Source of the DNA: Saccharopolyspora soli
GTDB lineage: Bacteria > Actinomycetota > Actinomycetes > Mycobacteriales > Pseudonocardiaceae
Assembly (NCBI RefSeq): GCF_022678645.1
Contig: NZ_JALBWV010000001.1
Coordinates: 124,001 to 188,000 of the forward strand
Length of the DNA: 64,000 nt
Direction of reading: 5' to 3'
A program made the position numbers and the translations under genes. Shown piece by piece: positions 8,087 through 17,266 of the stretch. Every line of letters begins with the position of its first letter. The stretch's first letter is position 1. The notes under the pieces were generated by a model. The model searched no databases, was not told the origin of the DNA, and saw only the letters and a list, made by a program, of their open reading frames with translations.

Positions 8087-9716
8087 CGGGCTCGGCCGGT
8101 CGCGGGCGGCCTCGCTGCGGAAGAGCATCGCGCTGATCGCGGTGGCCGCCCTGACGTCGGCGTGCATGGGAGTCAGCGGCGGCGCCCCGGCGGGCGGCCG
8201 GAACGGCATGGGCGGCACCCTGCGCATCGCGATGTCGGCCAGCAACATCCCGTTCCCCACCACGCCTCCGGACCAGGGTTACGAGGGGTACCGGTTCGTC
8301 GGCAACAACATCTACGACGGGCTGACCAAGTACGACCTCGACCAGTCGGATGCCATTCCCAGCCCGCAACCCGCGCTGGCCACCTCATGGACGCTTTCCC
8401 CGGACCAGCTCACCTGGACCTTCAACCTGCGCCGGGACGTCACCTTCCACGACGGCACCCCGTTCAACGCCGACGCGGTGATCTTCCAGCTGGACCGGGA
8501 AACGGACACCGAGCACCCGTTCTACGACACGCTCGCGGCCGGTCGCCTGGCCACTTACCTGCTGTTCTTCAAGAGCTGGCAGAAGATCGACGACTACACC
8601 GTGTCCATCACCACGACAGCCCCGTACGCCTGGCTGCTCTACGACCTCACGCACGTCTACTTCCCGAGCCCGACCGCGGTGATGAAGTACGGCAACAACA
8701 ACTACGCGCAGCACGCCACCGGCACCGGGCCGTTCGTGATGACGAACTACGTCGACGGCCAGGTGATGGAGCTGTCCGCGAACGAACGCTACTGGGGCGG
8801 GCGGCCCAAGCTGGACAAGATCGTGCTCTACCCGCAGCCGGTCGCGGCGTCCCGGGTGGCGATGTTGCAGTCCGACGGGGTGGACTGGGCCGAGGTGCCG
8901 TCCCCCGACGCGCTCGACCAGCTCAAGAGCCAGGGGTACCAGATCTTCATGGGGGAGTACCCGCACGGGATCATGCCCCGGTTCAACCAGTTCCGCCCGC
9001 CGTTCAAGGACAACCTCAAGCTGCGGCAGGCGCTCAACTACGCGTTGAACCGGCCTGGCGCCGCCGCGCTGATCAACAACGTCGGCTACCCCGCCAAGCA
9101 GTACGTCTACCCCGGACACCCGGACTACGACCCGGCGTTCCCCGGCTACACCTACGATCCGCAGCTGGCCAGGCGACTGCTCGCGGAGGCCGGTTACCGG
9201 CCGGGACAGTTGAAGCTGCGCATGGGTTATCCGACCGGAGGGTCCGGGAACATGTTCCCGGACCCGATGATGCAGCAGTTGCAGGCTGACTTCAAAGCGA
9301 TCGGCGTCGACGTCGAACTGCTGCCGCTGGAGTGGAGCACCATCCTGACCATCGGCTTGACCGGGCTGAACGCACCGGAGTGGTCGGACATCGACATCCT
9401 GTGGGCCTCGCCCGCGGCCGGGCAGGAACCGGACGGCTACCAGCTGACCTTCCTGTGCCAGCGGCCGGGGAACAAACCGAACGCGGCCGGGATGTGCAAT
9501 CCCGACGTGGACCGCAACTACCTCGCCGCGTCGGCCTCCTTCGATCCGCAGGAGTCGAACCGCTACCTGCGGCAGATGATGGACGCCGCGCTGCGGAACG
9601 CGGATTTCCTGTTCTGGATGCACGACCTGAACCTGCGGGTGATGGCACCGCGAGTGCACGGTTTCGTGCAGCCGAAGTCGTGGTGGGTCGACTTCACCAA
9701 GATCTGGGTGGGCTGA
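8076..9716 (+). CDS. ABC importer substrate-binding lipoprotein (SBP_bac_5)
   Basis: 546 residues. It begins with a basic stretch and hydrophobic helix (IALIAVAALTSAC), with cysteine at the lipobox LTSAC near residue 30, so it should be lipid-anchored outside the membrane. The rest is a family-5 solute-binding protein as used for peptides, nickel and amides: FVGNNIYDGLTKYD, LRRDVTFHDGTPFNADAV, ATGTGPFVMTNY and RQALNYALNR. The ATG at 8076 overlaps the upstream ATPase gene, showing translational coupling. The bound ligand is likely an amide or peptide-like compound because amidases flank the operon on both sides; that is inference. Confidence 0.93.
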   Translation: MSRDGLGRSRAASLRKSIALIAVAALTSACMGVSGGAPAGGRNGMGGTLRIAMSASNIPFPTTPPDQGYEGYRFVGNNIYDGLTKYDLDQSDAIPSPQPALATSWTLSPDQLTWTFNLRRDVTFHDGTPFNADAVIFQLDRETDTEHPFYDTLAAGRLATYLLFFKSWQKIDDYTVSITTTAPYAWLLYDLTHVYFPSPTAVMKYGNNNYAQHATGTGPFVMTNYVDGQVMELSANERYWGGRPKLDKIVLYPQPVAASRVAMLQSDGVDWAEVPSPDALDQLKSQGYQIFMGEYPHGIMPRFNQFRPPFKDNLKLRQALNYALNRPGAAALINNVGYPAKQYVYPGHPDYDPAFPGYTYDPQLARRLLAEAGYRPGQLKLRMGYPTGGSGNMFPDPMMQQLQADFKAIGVDVELLPLEWSTILTIGLTGLNAPEWSDIDILWASPAAGQEPDGYQLTFLCQRPGNKPNAAGMCNPDVDRNYLAASASFDPQESNRYLRQMMDAALRNADFLFWMHDLNLRVMAPRVHGFVQPKSWWVDFTKIWVG

Positions 9717-9718
9717 GC

Positions 9719-10663
9719 ATGCTTCGTACCGCGATCCGACGCACCCTGCTGGCGATCCCGACGCTGCTGGGCGTCACGGTGGTGGTGTTCCTACTGGTCA
9801 ACGTCCTGCCAGGAGATCCGGCCGCGGCGATCCTCGGCGACAACGCCACGCCAGCCGCGCGTGAGCAGGTCCGGCAGCAGTTGGGGCTGGACGAGCCGCT
9901 GCCGCTGCGGTACCTGGACTGGCTCACCAGGGCGCTTTCCGGCGACCTCGGGTATTCGCCGTACCGGCAGCGCCCGGTGGCCGATCTGCTCGCCCAGGCC
10001 GTCGGCAACACCGCGGCGCTGGCCATCTGCTCGGCACTGGCCGGACTGCTGGGCGGGGTGGCACTCGGCTTCATCGCCGGACGGCGGCGCGGCACCTGGA
10101 TCGACCGGGTCATCTCGGTCTTCACGCTCTCCGGGTTGAGCATCCCGTCGTTCTTCCTCGCCGTGGTGATGCTGATGGTCTTCGCGGCGAAGCTGCGGTG
10201 GTTCCCCGCCGCGGGGACCGGTTTGGACGTCGGTTTCGTCGCGTTCTTCCCGCACGTCGTGCTACCGCTGATCGCGGGCAGCCTGACCGCGCTGGCGATC
10301 ACCACCAGGGTCACCAGGTCCAGCATCGTGGAGGCCGAGGCGTCGGATTTCGTGCAAACGCTGCGGGCCAAGGGATTGGGCGGCGCCGGGATCGCCCGGC
10401 ACGTGATGAAGAACGCCATCTCGCCGGTGCTGACCACCTCCGGACTGCAGGTCGGCTACCTGCTCGGCGGCTCGGTGCTGATCGAGACGATCTTCAGCTG
10501 GCCGGGCATCGGAATGCTGGTCTACAACGCGGTGAGCACCCGCGACCTGGTCGTGGTGCAGGGCGCGACGCTCGTCATCGCCCTCACCTTCGTGATCGTG
10601 AACCTCGTCGTCGACCTCCTGCAGACGGCGATCGATCCACGCCTGCGCCGAGCAGTCCGGTAG
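9719..10663 (+). CDS. ABC importer permease, OppB/DppB type
   Basis: 314 residues with six expected membrane helices. The N-terminus IPTLLGVTVVVFLLVNVLPGDPA is the hallmark of DppB/OppB permeases. The cytoplasmic EAA loop that docks the ATPase is seen as FVQTLRAKGLGGAGIARHVMKNA, followed by PVLTTSGLQVGYLLGGSVLIE. The ATG overlaps the last bases of the preceding gene region (stop ends at 9716, start at 9719), indicating tight coupling. It pairs with the DppC-type permease at 10776. Confidence 0.93.
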   Translation: MLRTAIRRTLLAIPTLLGVTVVVFLLVNVLPGDPAAAILGDNATPAAREQVRQQLGLDEPLPLRYLDWLTRALSGDLGYSPYRQRPVADLLAQAVGNTAALAICSALAGLLGGVALGFIAGRRRGTWIDRVISVFTLSGLSIPSFFLAVVMLMVFAAKLRWFPAAGTGLDVGFVAFFPHVVLPLIAGSLTALAITTRVTRSSIVEAEASDFVQTLRAKGLGGAGIARHVMKNAISPVLTTSGLQVGYLLGGSVLIETIFSWPGIGMLVYNAVSTRDLVVVQGATLVIALTFVIVNLVVDLLQTAIDPRLRRAVR

Positions 10664-10775
10664 GCGCCGTGGAAGTGCTTCGGAAGACCTTGTGCAGGAC
10701 TGATGGGCAAGACTCCCCACCGGCTCATCGAGGACGACTGGGTGCGGGTGTCCCGCAGGAACCTAGGAGCGGTAG

Positions 10776-11693
10776 ATGACCACGACAAGCGCACCTCAGA
10801 CCGTCGAGGCGTTGCGCGCGGCCTGGTACGCCGGGGACGTCGGCGTCGAGGCGCGCACCTACTGGGCCGAGACGTGGCGGCGGTTCCGGCGCAACCGGGT
10901 GGGCCTGTGCTCGCTCGCCGTGCTGGTCCTGCTGGTCGGCGCGGCGGTGTTCGCGCCGCTGCTGACCCCGCACGATCCGTTGGTGGGCGAGCCGCTGGAC
11001 CGGCTGGCACCGCTGTTGTCCGCTGGCCATCCGCTCGGCACCGACGAGTTGGGCCGCGACATGGTGGCCCGGCTGCTCCACGGCGGGCGGCTGTCCCTGC
11101 TGGCCGGTTTCGCGCCCACCCTGGTGGCGACGCTGATCGGCACGTTGATCGGCACCTGGGCCGGTTTCTCGCAGGGCGTGGTCGGCACCGTGCTGATGCG
11201 CGCGATGGACATGATCTACGCGTTCCCCGCCATCCTGCTGGCCATCGCGGTGAGCGCGGCACTCGGTCCGGGGCTGCGCAACGCCATCGTCGCGGTCACG
11301 ATCGTGTTCATCCCGCCGGTGGCGCGGGTCGCCGAGCAGGCCACCCGCGCGGTCGTGGTGCAGGAGTACATGGAAGCGGCGCGGCTCAGCGGCGCCGGGC
11401 GCTTCAGGCTGGTGCGCACCCAACTGCTGCCGAACGTGCTGAACGAGATCATCGTCTACGCCTCCGGTCTGGTCGGGGTGGCGATGGTGATCGCGGCGAG
11501 CCTGAGCTTCCTCGGTCTGGCCTCGCAGCCGCCGACCCCGGAATGGGGCTACATGCTCGAAGGTCTGCGCGGCTCGATCTACCTCGCGCCGGAGATCGTC
11601 GTCCTGCCGGGCATCTTCATCTTCGTCACTTCGGTCGCCTTCAACACCTTCAGCGATGCGCTGCGCGAAGCCATGAACACCCGACTCAGCTGA
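10776..11693 (+). CDS. ABC importer permease, OppC/DppC type
   Basis: 305 residues. The N-terminal cytoplasmic segment TWRRFRRNRVGLCSLAVLVLL and the periplasmic-type loop with PLGTDELGRDMVARLLHGGR are the standard DppC signature. The EAA loop is YMEAARLSGAGRFRLVRTQL. Five to six membrane helices can be seen. The start at ATG 10776 has TAGGAGCGGT just before it. A 112-base gap separates it from the OppB-type gene, without an evident terminator, so it is most likely in the same transcript. Confidence 0.92.
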   Translation: MTTTSAPQTVEALRAAWYAGDVGVEARTYWAETWRRFRRNRVGLCSLAVLVLLVGAAVFAPLLTPHDPLVGEPLDRLAPLLSAGHPLGTDELGRDMVARLLHGGRLSLLAGFAPTLVATLIGTLIGTWAGFSQGVVGTVLMRAMDMIYAFPAILLAIAVSAALGPGLRNAIVAVTIVFIPPVARVAEQATRAVVVQEYMEAARLSGAGRFRLVRTQLLPNVLNEIIVYASGLVGVAMVIAASLSFLGLASQPPTPEWGYMLEGLRGSIYLAPEIVVLPGIFIFVTSVAFNTFSDALREAMNTRLS

Positions 11694-11716
11694 CCGTCGA
11701 GAACAGGGGAGACCAC

Positions 11717-12715
11717 ATGACAGCCGCCCAGCACACTGCGGCGCAGCCGCTGCTCCAGGTGGACCAGGTCAGCAAGACCTTCGGCGTCCGCCGCGGGCTG
11801 AAACGGGCCACCGTGCACGCGGTGGACGAGGTGTCCCTCGTGGTGCGGCCAAGTTCCACGCTCGGCATCGTCGGCGAATCCGGCTGCGGGAAGTCCACCC
11901 TCGCCCGGCTGGTGCTCGGCCTGTACCCGGTCGATGCCGGGGACATCCGCTTCGCCGGGAAGTTGTTGCCCCGCACCGGGAAACGGCCTCGTGCGGTGGT
12001 CGAGCAGATGCAGATGGTGTTCCAGGACCCGTACTCGGCGCTCAACCCGCGCGCCTCGGTCGGCGGCTCCATCGCATTCCCGCTGGAGGTCCAGGGCGTG
12101 GGCAACGCGGAGGTCCGCGAGCGGGTGGCGCAGGCGTTGGAGGACGTCGGCCTGCACGGCAACTACGCCACCTACTACCCGCACCAGCTCAGCGGCGGCC
12201 AGCGCCAGCGCGTCAACATCGCCAGGGCGCTGGCGATGCGGCCGAAGCTTATCGTGCTCGACGAGTCGGTGTCCGCATTGGACAAATCGATCCAGGCGCA
12301 GATCCTGAACCTGCTCCAGGACCTGCAGGAGAGCTACCAGCTGACCTACATCTTCATCAGCCACGACCTCAACGTGGTCGAGTACATGAGCGACCACGTG
12401 GCGGTGATGTACCTCGGGCAGGTCGTGGAGACTTGCGGTGCCGAGGCCCTCTACCACCAACCGCTGCACCCCTACACCCAGGTGCTGCTCGCCTCAAGCC
12501 CGTCGCTGGAGGTCACCGAGCGGACCACGGCGCCGGAGCCGACCAGCGGCGAGATGCCCAGCCCGCTGGATCCGCCCAGCGGCTGCCGGTTCCGCACCCG
12601 CTGCCCGTTCGCGATGCCGACTTGCGCGACCACCACCCCGGTGCTCGCCGAGGCCGCCCCCGGCCACCTGGTGGCCTGCCACCTGTACCCGTCGAGTCAA
12701 CCCGCTGCGAAATGA
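11717..12715 (+). CDS. ABC importer ATP-binding protein, OppF/DppF type
   Basis: 332-residue second ATPase of the importer. Walker A is GESGCGKSTLARL, the signature LSGGQRQRVNIARAL, Walker B LIVLDESVSALD and the switch ISHDL. The C-terminal SGCRFRTRCPFAMPTCATT is the Opp/Dpp cysteine cluster. In VLDESVSALD a serine replaces the usual proline/threonine of the D-loop region, as in many OppF proteins. AGGGGAGACC precedes the ATG at 11717. Together with the four preceding genes it completes a five-part importer. Confidence 0.93.
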   Translation: MTAAQHTAAQPLLQVDQVSKTFGVRRGLKRATVHAVDEVSLVVRPSSTLGIVGESGCGKSTLARLVLGLYPVDAGDIRFAGKLLPRTGKRPRAVVEQMQMVFQDPYSALNPRASVGGSIAFPLEVQGVGNAEVRERVAQALEDVGLHGNYATYYPHQLSGGQRQRVNIARALAMRPKLIVLDESVSALDKSIQAQILNLLQDLQESYQLTYIFISHDLNVVEYMSDHVAVMYLGQVVETCGAEALYHQPLHPYTQVLLASSPSLEVTERTTAPEPTSGEMPSPLDPPSGCRFRTRCPFAMPTCATTTPVLAEAAPGHLVACHLYPSSQPAAK

Positions 12716-12794
12716 GGAAGTTGTGGCTTGGTTCGCGCGGGTGGTCGCTCACCTGGCGCAAGCCCGGTCCACACGACCCCGCGAGGAGAGTGAA

Positions 12795-12980
12795 GTGGCT
12801 GCTGATATCAGGGCGACGGTGACGGTGCTGCTCGACACCGCCGGTATCACCGCCTCCGCCGAGGAGTTCGACAAGTTCACCGACAGCTACCCGGTGCTGC
12901 GGGCCCAAGCCGACGGCCTCTACCTCCCGCACCTCGACACCGAGGAGCCAGCATTGTCGTTCGATCCGGTCGTCGAATGA
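12795..12980 (+). CDS. Small AtzG/GatC-like partner of the downstream amidase
   Basis: 61 residues, predicted from GTG at 12795, with GAGGAG six bases upstream; an in-frame GTG at 12723 would give 85 residues and cannot be excluded. It has two short helices and ends PALSFDPVVE. Short proteins of this build, placed directly before an amidase, belong to the AtzG-like (DUF4089) group, structural relatives of GatC that wrap around the amidase-signature subunit, as in AtzE/AtzG carboxybiuret hydrolase. The next gene is an amidase 26 bases downstream. The assignment rests on size, position and the C-terminal EPALxFxP pattern; sequence identity is low. Confidence 0.6.
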   Translation: MAADIRATVTVLLDTAGITASAEEFDKFTDSYPVLRAQADGLYLPHLDTEEPALSFDPVVE

Positions 12981-13006
12981 CCACCGCACGGACATCCGGA
13001 GGAGCC

Positions 13007-14416
13007 ATGTCGCAGGACCTGCCGTTGACGATCGAGGATGCCGCCGCCGCGCTGCGCGCTGGCGAGGTGACCGCAACCCAGCTGACGTCCGGGTTCCTGG
13101 ACCGGATCGCCGCGCTGAACAACACCCTCGGCGCGTTCGTCGCCGTCACGCCCGAGACGGCCCTGGAGGCCGCCGCGGTGGCCGACGAGGACTTCGCGGC
13201 CGGGGTGGATCGCGGTCCGTTGCAGGGAATTCCACTGGCGGTCAAGGACATCATCGCCACCCACGACGCGCCGACCACGGCCAACTCGCGGGTGCTCGAC
13301 CCGGAATGGGGCAAGGGGACGGACGCCCCGGTGGTCGCCCGGTTGCGCGCGGCTGGCTCCGTGGTGCTCGGCAAGTCCACCACGAGCGAGTTCGCCATCG
13401 GACTTCCCGACCCGGACAAGGGTTTCCTGGTTCCGCGCAACCCGTGGCAGCTGGAGCACAGCGCCTCTGGGTCGAGTTCGGGCACCGGGATCGCGGTGGC
13501 GGCAGGGCTCGCGCTCGGCGGGCTGGGCACCGACACCGGCGGCTCGGTGCGCAGCCCGGCGGCGTTCAACGGGCACACCGGGTTGAAGGTGACCTTCGGC
13601 CGGGTACCGAAGAACGGCGTCGCGCCGCTGGGTTACACATTGGACAGCGTGGGACCGATGGCGCGCAGCGCGCACGACTGCGCGGTGCTGCTGGAGGTGA
13701 TGGCGGGCTACGACTCCGGTGATCCCTGCGCGGCGCGGGTCGACGTCCCGAAGTACGCCGAAATGCTGACCGGCGACGTGCGAGGTCTTCGGATCGGCAT
13801 GCCGATCCCGTACTTCTACGACTCCGACGAGGTGAGCGAGGAGGTCCGCACCAGCGTGTTCGCCGCGGTGGAGGTGCTCAAGGGCGCGGGCGCCGAGGTG
13901 GACGAGATCGTGGTGCCCCATGCCAAACAGGCCAAGGACGCCAACCACATCACGCTGATCGCGGAGGCATACGCCTACCACCGCGACAACCTGGTCAACC
14001 GGTGGACCGACTACGGCCGCTACACCCGCCGGACCCTGGTGCGCGGCGCATTCCTCAACGCGGGCGACTACCCGCAGGCGCAACGGTTCCGATCGTTCTT
14101 CCGGCGAGCAGTGGCCGAGCTGTTGCGCGAATACGACGTGCTGATCACGCCATCCAGCCCTTCCCCGGCGCCACGCATCGACGAGATGTCACCGGAGAAG
14201 CAACTGTTCAGCGCGAACTTCACCGGACCATGGAACCTGATCGGATTGCCAGCGGCTGCGTTGCCGTGCGGGTTCAGCGGCGCGGGCTTGCCGTTGTCGA
14301 TGCAGATCATCGGCAAGCCGTTCGCCGAAGGCGAAGTGCTCAAGGTCGCCGACGCCTACCAGCGGCTGACCGACTGGCACCGCAAGGTTCCCGAGGTGCT
14401 GTCGCCACAACCATGA
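13007..14416 (+). CDS. Amidase of the amidase-signature family (second)
   Basis: 469 residues, close to GatA and AtzE in length. The catalytic lysine is in IPLAVKDIIATHDAPTTANS, the Ser-rich stretch is HSASGSSSGTGIAVAAGLAL and the nucleophile loop is GTDTGGSVRSPAAFNG. GGAGGAGCC precedes the ATG at 13007. The N-terminus LTIEDAAAALRAGEVTATQL is GatA-like. With the small gene upstream it could form a two-subunit hydrolase of the AtzE/AtzG kind. GatCAB itself is unlikely because gatB is absent and the genes are in an importer operon. The hairpin at 14448 follows and may end the transcript. Confidence 0.9.
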   Translation: MSQDLPLTIEDAAAALRAGEVTATQLTSGFLDRIAALNNTLGAFVAVTPETALEAAAVADEDFAAGVDRGPLQGIPLAVKDIIATHDAPTTANSRVLDPEWGKGTDAPVVARLRAAGSVVLGKSTTSEFAIGLPDPDKGFLVPRNPWQLEHSASGSSSGTGIAVAAGLALGGLGTDTGGSVRSPAAFNGHTGLKVTFGRVPKNGVAPLGYTLDSVGPMARSAHDCAVLLEVMAGYDSGDPCAARVDVPKYAEMLTGDVRGLRIGMPIPYFYDSDEVSEEVRTSVFAAVEVLKGAGAEVDEIVVPHAKQAKDANHITLIAEAYAYHRDNLVNRWTDYGRYTRRTLVRGAFLNAGDYPQAQRFRSFFRRAVAELLREYDVLITPSSPSPAPRIDEMSPEKQLFSANFTGPWNLIGLPAAALPCGFSGAGLPLSMQIIGKPFAEGEVLKVADAYQRLTDWHRKVPEVLSPQP

Positions 14417-14447
14417 CAACGACTCCTCGCAGTCCCGATATATTCGA

Positions 14448-14496
14448 AGTGAAGGGCACCTTTGACCGACTGTGCCGGTCAAACGTGCCCTTCACT
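14448..14496. repeat. Family A intergenic hairpin, copy 1
   Basis: Inverted repeat with 21-base arms at 14448-14468 and 14476-14496, starting AGTGAAGGGCACCTTTGACC, with a seven-base loop and a single mismatch. A second copy with the same arm sequence is at 45001-45048. There is no T-run, but the stem could act as an intrinsic terminator behind the amidase gene. The repeated exact arm sequence suggests a dispersed genomic element rather than a gene-specific terminator. Confidence 0.85.
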
Positions 14497-14656
14497 CGTC
14501 ACACCGCAGGGGTGAATCCGAGGGCGGGGGTGCGAAATCGAGCATTTACGTCGGTGGTCGGCGGCGGCAACGTGGCGGCGGAAACTGGGGCTTGCGCCGC
14601 CGATACCGTGTCGTGCCGGGCGATTTGGCGGCGGACTCGCGAACGGAGGCGGCGTC

Positions 14657-15451
14657 GTGAGCTCGGGACCAATCGACGAGCGCGAGTACATGGCGAAGGC
14701 GCGTGAGCGCGCCCGGTCGGCGGGCGTCGTTCGGCAGCGTTCTTCGCTGCGGCTGCACGGTCTGATCCGATCGGGGATCAGGCTGGGCCTGCTGCCGCAT
14801 CGGGGACAGCTGGTGGAAGGACAACTCGTTGACGACTACGCCACCAGCCGCAACGCCGCTCGCGAAGCGATGTCCTTGTTGGCCGAGGAGGGACTGGTCA
14901 CCCGTCGTCCCGGCTACGGCACCGTGGTGGTCGGCATGATCCGCGAACTGGCGCTGGAGGACATCTCCGCGCAGCGCGGCAGCGCGACCGGCGCTGCGGT
15001 CGACAATCCGCACGAGTACCAGAACATCGAGATCGAGACGGCTCGCATCCCGATCACCCCGCTGTTGCGGAACCGGTTGCGCACCAACGAATCCACGGTG
15101 TGGGTGACGGAATGGATGACGCTGCGCGACGGCGAGCCCTTCTGCATCTACATCAACTACTCGCTGGGCAACAGCGCCCGGCAACTCGGCACCGACGCGG
15201 CCTCGGACGGCCTGCTCGCCATCTTCCGCCGCACCTACGGACGTGCCCTGGGACGGATCGACACCACGGTCGAATCCCTGACCTGCGATGCGCGCACCGG
15301 TCGGGCGTTGCGGGTCGAAGCGGGTTCGCCGCTGCTGTTCCGGGAGCGGCTGATGGTCGACGTAGACGGGAACCCGCGGGAGTGCAATCACACGTTCTTC
15401 GCCGGTGCGAAGGTGTCGCTGCGGTCGGTCACCACGATCGACTCCGACTGA
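14657..15451 (+). CDS. GntR-family regulator with UTRA domain (HutC subfamily)
   Basis: 264 residues. A winged helix occupies about residues 30-95, with LVDDYATSRNAAREAMSLLAEEGLVTRRPGYGTVV. It is followed by a UTRA ligand-binding domain (about 105-260) ending in RERLMVDVDGNPRECNHTFF. The GTG at 14657 is chosen because ACGGAGG lies eight bases upstream; ATG 14690 is an alternative that still contains the whole domain. The gene lies between the amidase operon and the MFS exporter on the same strand and may control either. The sensed molecule is not evident. Confidence 0.88.
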   Translation: MSSGPIDEREYMAKARERARSAGVVRQRSSLRLHGLIRSGIRLGLLPHRGQLVEGQLVDDYATSRNAAREAMSLLAEEGLVTRRPGYGTVVVGMIRELALEDISAQRGSATGAAVDNPHEYQNIEIETARIPITPLLRNRLRTNESTVWVTEWMTLRDGEPFCIYINYSLGNSARQLGTDAASDGLLAIFRRTYGRALGRIDTTVESLTCDARTGRALRVEAGSPLLFRERLMVDVDGNPRECNHTFFAGAKVSLRSVTTIDSD

Positions 15452-15676
15452 TGGTGCCCACCGCGATACCGGCGGTCGTGCTGATGAAGTCCTACCCGGC
15501 AGATGCGGGTTTCGACACCACAACCGGGGGTGGAATGCGCCCCGGCCTGGGGGACCGGGCTAGGAGCCGGGCAAATCGCGGAGTTCGGTACGTCTCGTAG
15601 TACTGGCGGCGAACCGGATGAAAGAGGTTAATTAGAGACACGAACGATCGCCGACAACGAAAGAGGTCCGCGCAGC

Positions 15677-17182
15677 GTGTCCACCTCCGCAGAGACCGCG
15701 AGTACGCACGGTGATTCCCGGCAATCCTTCGACGATCGCGAGGTGCGCCGACGCTGTCGGCAGGCCCTCGGCGTTACCACGCTCGGACTGATGTTGGTCC
15801 TGGTGAACGCCACGTCGCTGAACGTGGCGCTGCCCGCGATGTCCGCGTCCTTCGGGGTCTCGGCAGCCACCGCGGACTGGTTCCTGGTGGCGTTCATGCT
15901 CAGCAACACCGCGTTCATCCTGGTCTTCGGCCGGATCTCCGACCTGCTCGGCAGGCGCAGCATCTACCTCGTCGGGCTCGCGTGTTTCACCGTGATCAGC
16001 CTGCTGTGCGCGGTCGCCCCGAACGCCCCGGTGTTCATCGTCCTGCGGGTGTTGCAAGGCATCGCGGCAGCCACCACGGTCACCAACACGACCCCGATCC
16101 TGGCCGATGTGTTCCCGCCGGAGCGGCTGGTGCAGGGGATGGGCCTCAACCTCACCGCGGCGGCGGTGGCCAACACGATCGGTCCGGCGCTCGGCGGACT
16201 GATGATCACGTTCGTCGACTGGCGGGCGCTGTTCCTGGTCAACGTGCCGTTCGGGGTCGCGGCCGTGGTGTTGGGCGCCCGGCTGCTGCCCCGCAGACCG
16301 CGGTCGCGGGGCAAGCGGGAGCGCTTCGACGTCGGGGGAGCGGTGCTTTCGACGTTCGGGCTCGCCGCGGTCCTCTACGGCATCAACCGGATCGGGGTGT
16401 GGGGGCCCGACGATCCGCGGGTGCTCGGCGCGATGGTGTTCGGCGCGTTGCTGTTGGTGCTGTTCGTGCTGGTCGAGCGCCGGACAGCCGCGCCGCTGCT
16501 GGATCTCCAGCTGATCCGCAGGCCGGGTCGTGCCCAGGCTTACGGTGCCGCGTTCTTCAACTCCTTCTGCCGGGCCGGAGTGGTGGTGCTCGTCGGGCTG
16601 CACCAGCAGATGGTCGAACAGCGCAGCGCTGCGGTGGCGGGAATCGTGGTGCTGCCGCTGGCATTGCTGATGATGGTGTTCTCGCCGATCTGCGGGCGGC
16701 TGGCGATGCGCTGGTCGGCACGCTCGCTGTCGAGCCTGGGCGCACTGCTGGTCCTGATCGGTCTGGTCGGCTTGGCGGTCCAGATGGCGGCAGCGCACCT
16801 GCCGGTCGGAATGCTGCTGTGTTGGCTCGGTTTCGTCGGCGCCGGAATCGGCTTGTTCACCGCACCGAACACGGCGTCGATCATGGCCGGGGTGAGCAGC
16901 AACCAGCGCGCGGTGGCCAACGGCGTCCGATCGATGCTCTACAACAGCGCGCAAGCGGCTGGAACCGTGGTGACGTTGCTGATCGTTACCACCTGGCTCG
17001 GAACGTCGGGAATCACCTCGTACGCGGCGACCGCAGGGGCTTCCGCGGTGCGACTGGGTTTCGTCGTCGCGATGGCAACGCTGGCGGCATCGGCCCTGGT
17101 AGCTTTGCTCCTCTCGCTGCTGCGCGGCGGCTCGTGGCGGACCCAGCCAGCAACGCCCGCCGCGAGCGCACGTGCCGAGTAA
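15677..17182 (+). CDS. MFS transporter, DHA2 drug-exporter type
   Basis: 501 residues with 14 predicted membrane helices. The motif A region reads FGRISDLLGRRSIYLVG between helices 2 and 3, motif C is seen in LTAAAVANTIGPALGGLMI, and FVDWRALFLVNVPFGV is the usual DHA2 loop. The start is GTG 15677, the first in-frame start; AAAGAGGT is upstream. The 225-base gap after the GntR gene includes a short AT-rich stretch, GGTTAATTAGAGAC, at about 15627, which is a reasonable promoter or operator region. Members of this group usually export drugs or toxic metabolites by proton antiport. Confidence 0.88.
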   Translation: MSTSAETASTHGDSRQSFDDREVRRRCRQALGVTTLGLMLVLVNATSLNVALPAMSASFGVSAATADWFLVAFMLSNTAFILVFGRISDLLGRRSIYLVGLACFTVISLLCAVAPNAPVFIVLRVLQGIAAATTVTNTTPILADVFPPERLVQGMGLNLTAAAVANTIGPALGGLMITFVDWRALFLVNVPFGVAAVVLGARLLPRRPRSRGKRERFDVGGAVLSTFGLAAVLYGINRIGVWGPDDPRVLGAMVFGALLLVLFVLVERRTAAPLLDLQLIRRPGRAQAYGAAFFNSFCRAGVVVLVGLHQQMVEQRSAAVAGIVVLPLALLMMVFSPICGRLAMRWSARSLSSLGALLVLIGLVGLAVQMAAAHLPVGMLLCWLGFVGAGIGLFTAPNTASIMAGVSSNQRAVANGVRSMLYNSAQAAGTVVTLLIVTTWLGTSGITSYAATAGASAVRLGFVVAMATLAASALVALLLSLLRGGSWRTQPATPAASARAE

Positions 17183-17266
17183 TTGTTCCCGCTGGGCATT
17201 CGGATTTCCGGAGTTGAGGTGCGAGGGACGCACCACTCGTAGCGCGCCGCAGTGGCTGGCGGGTTC

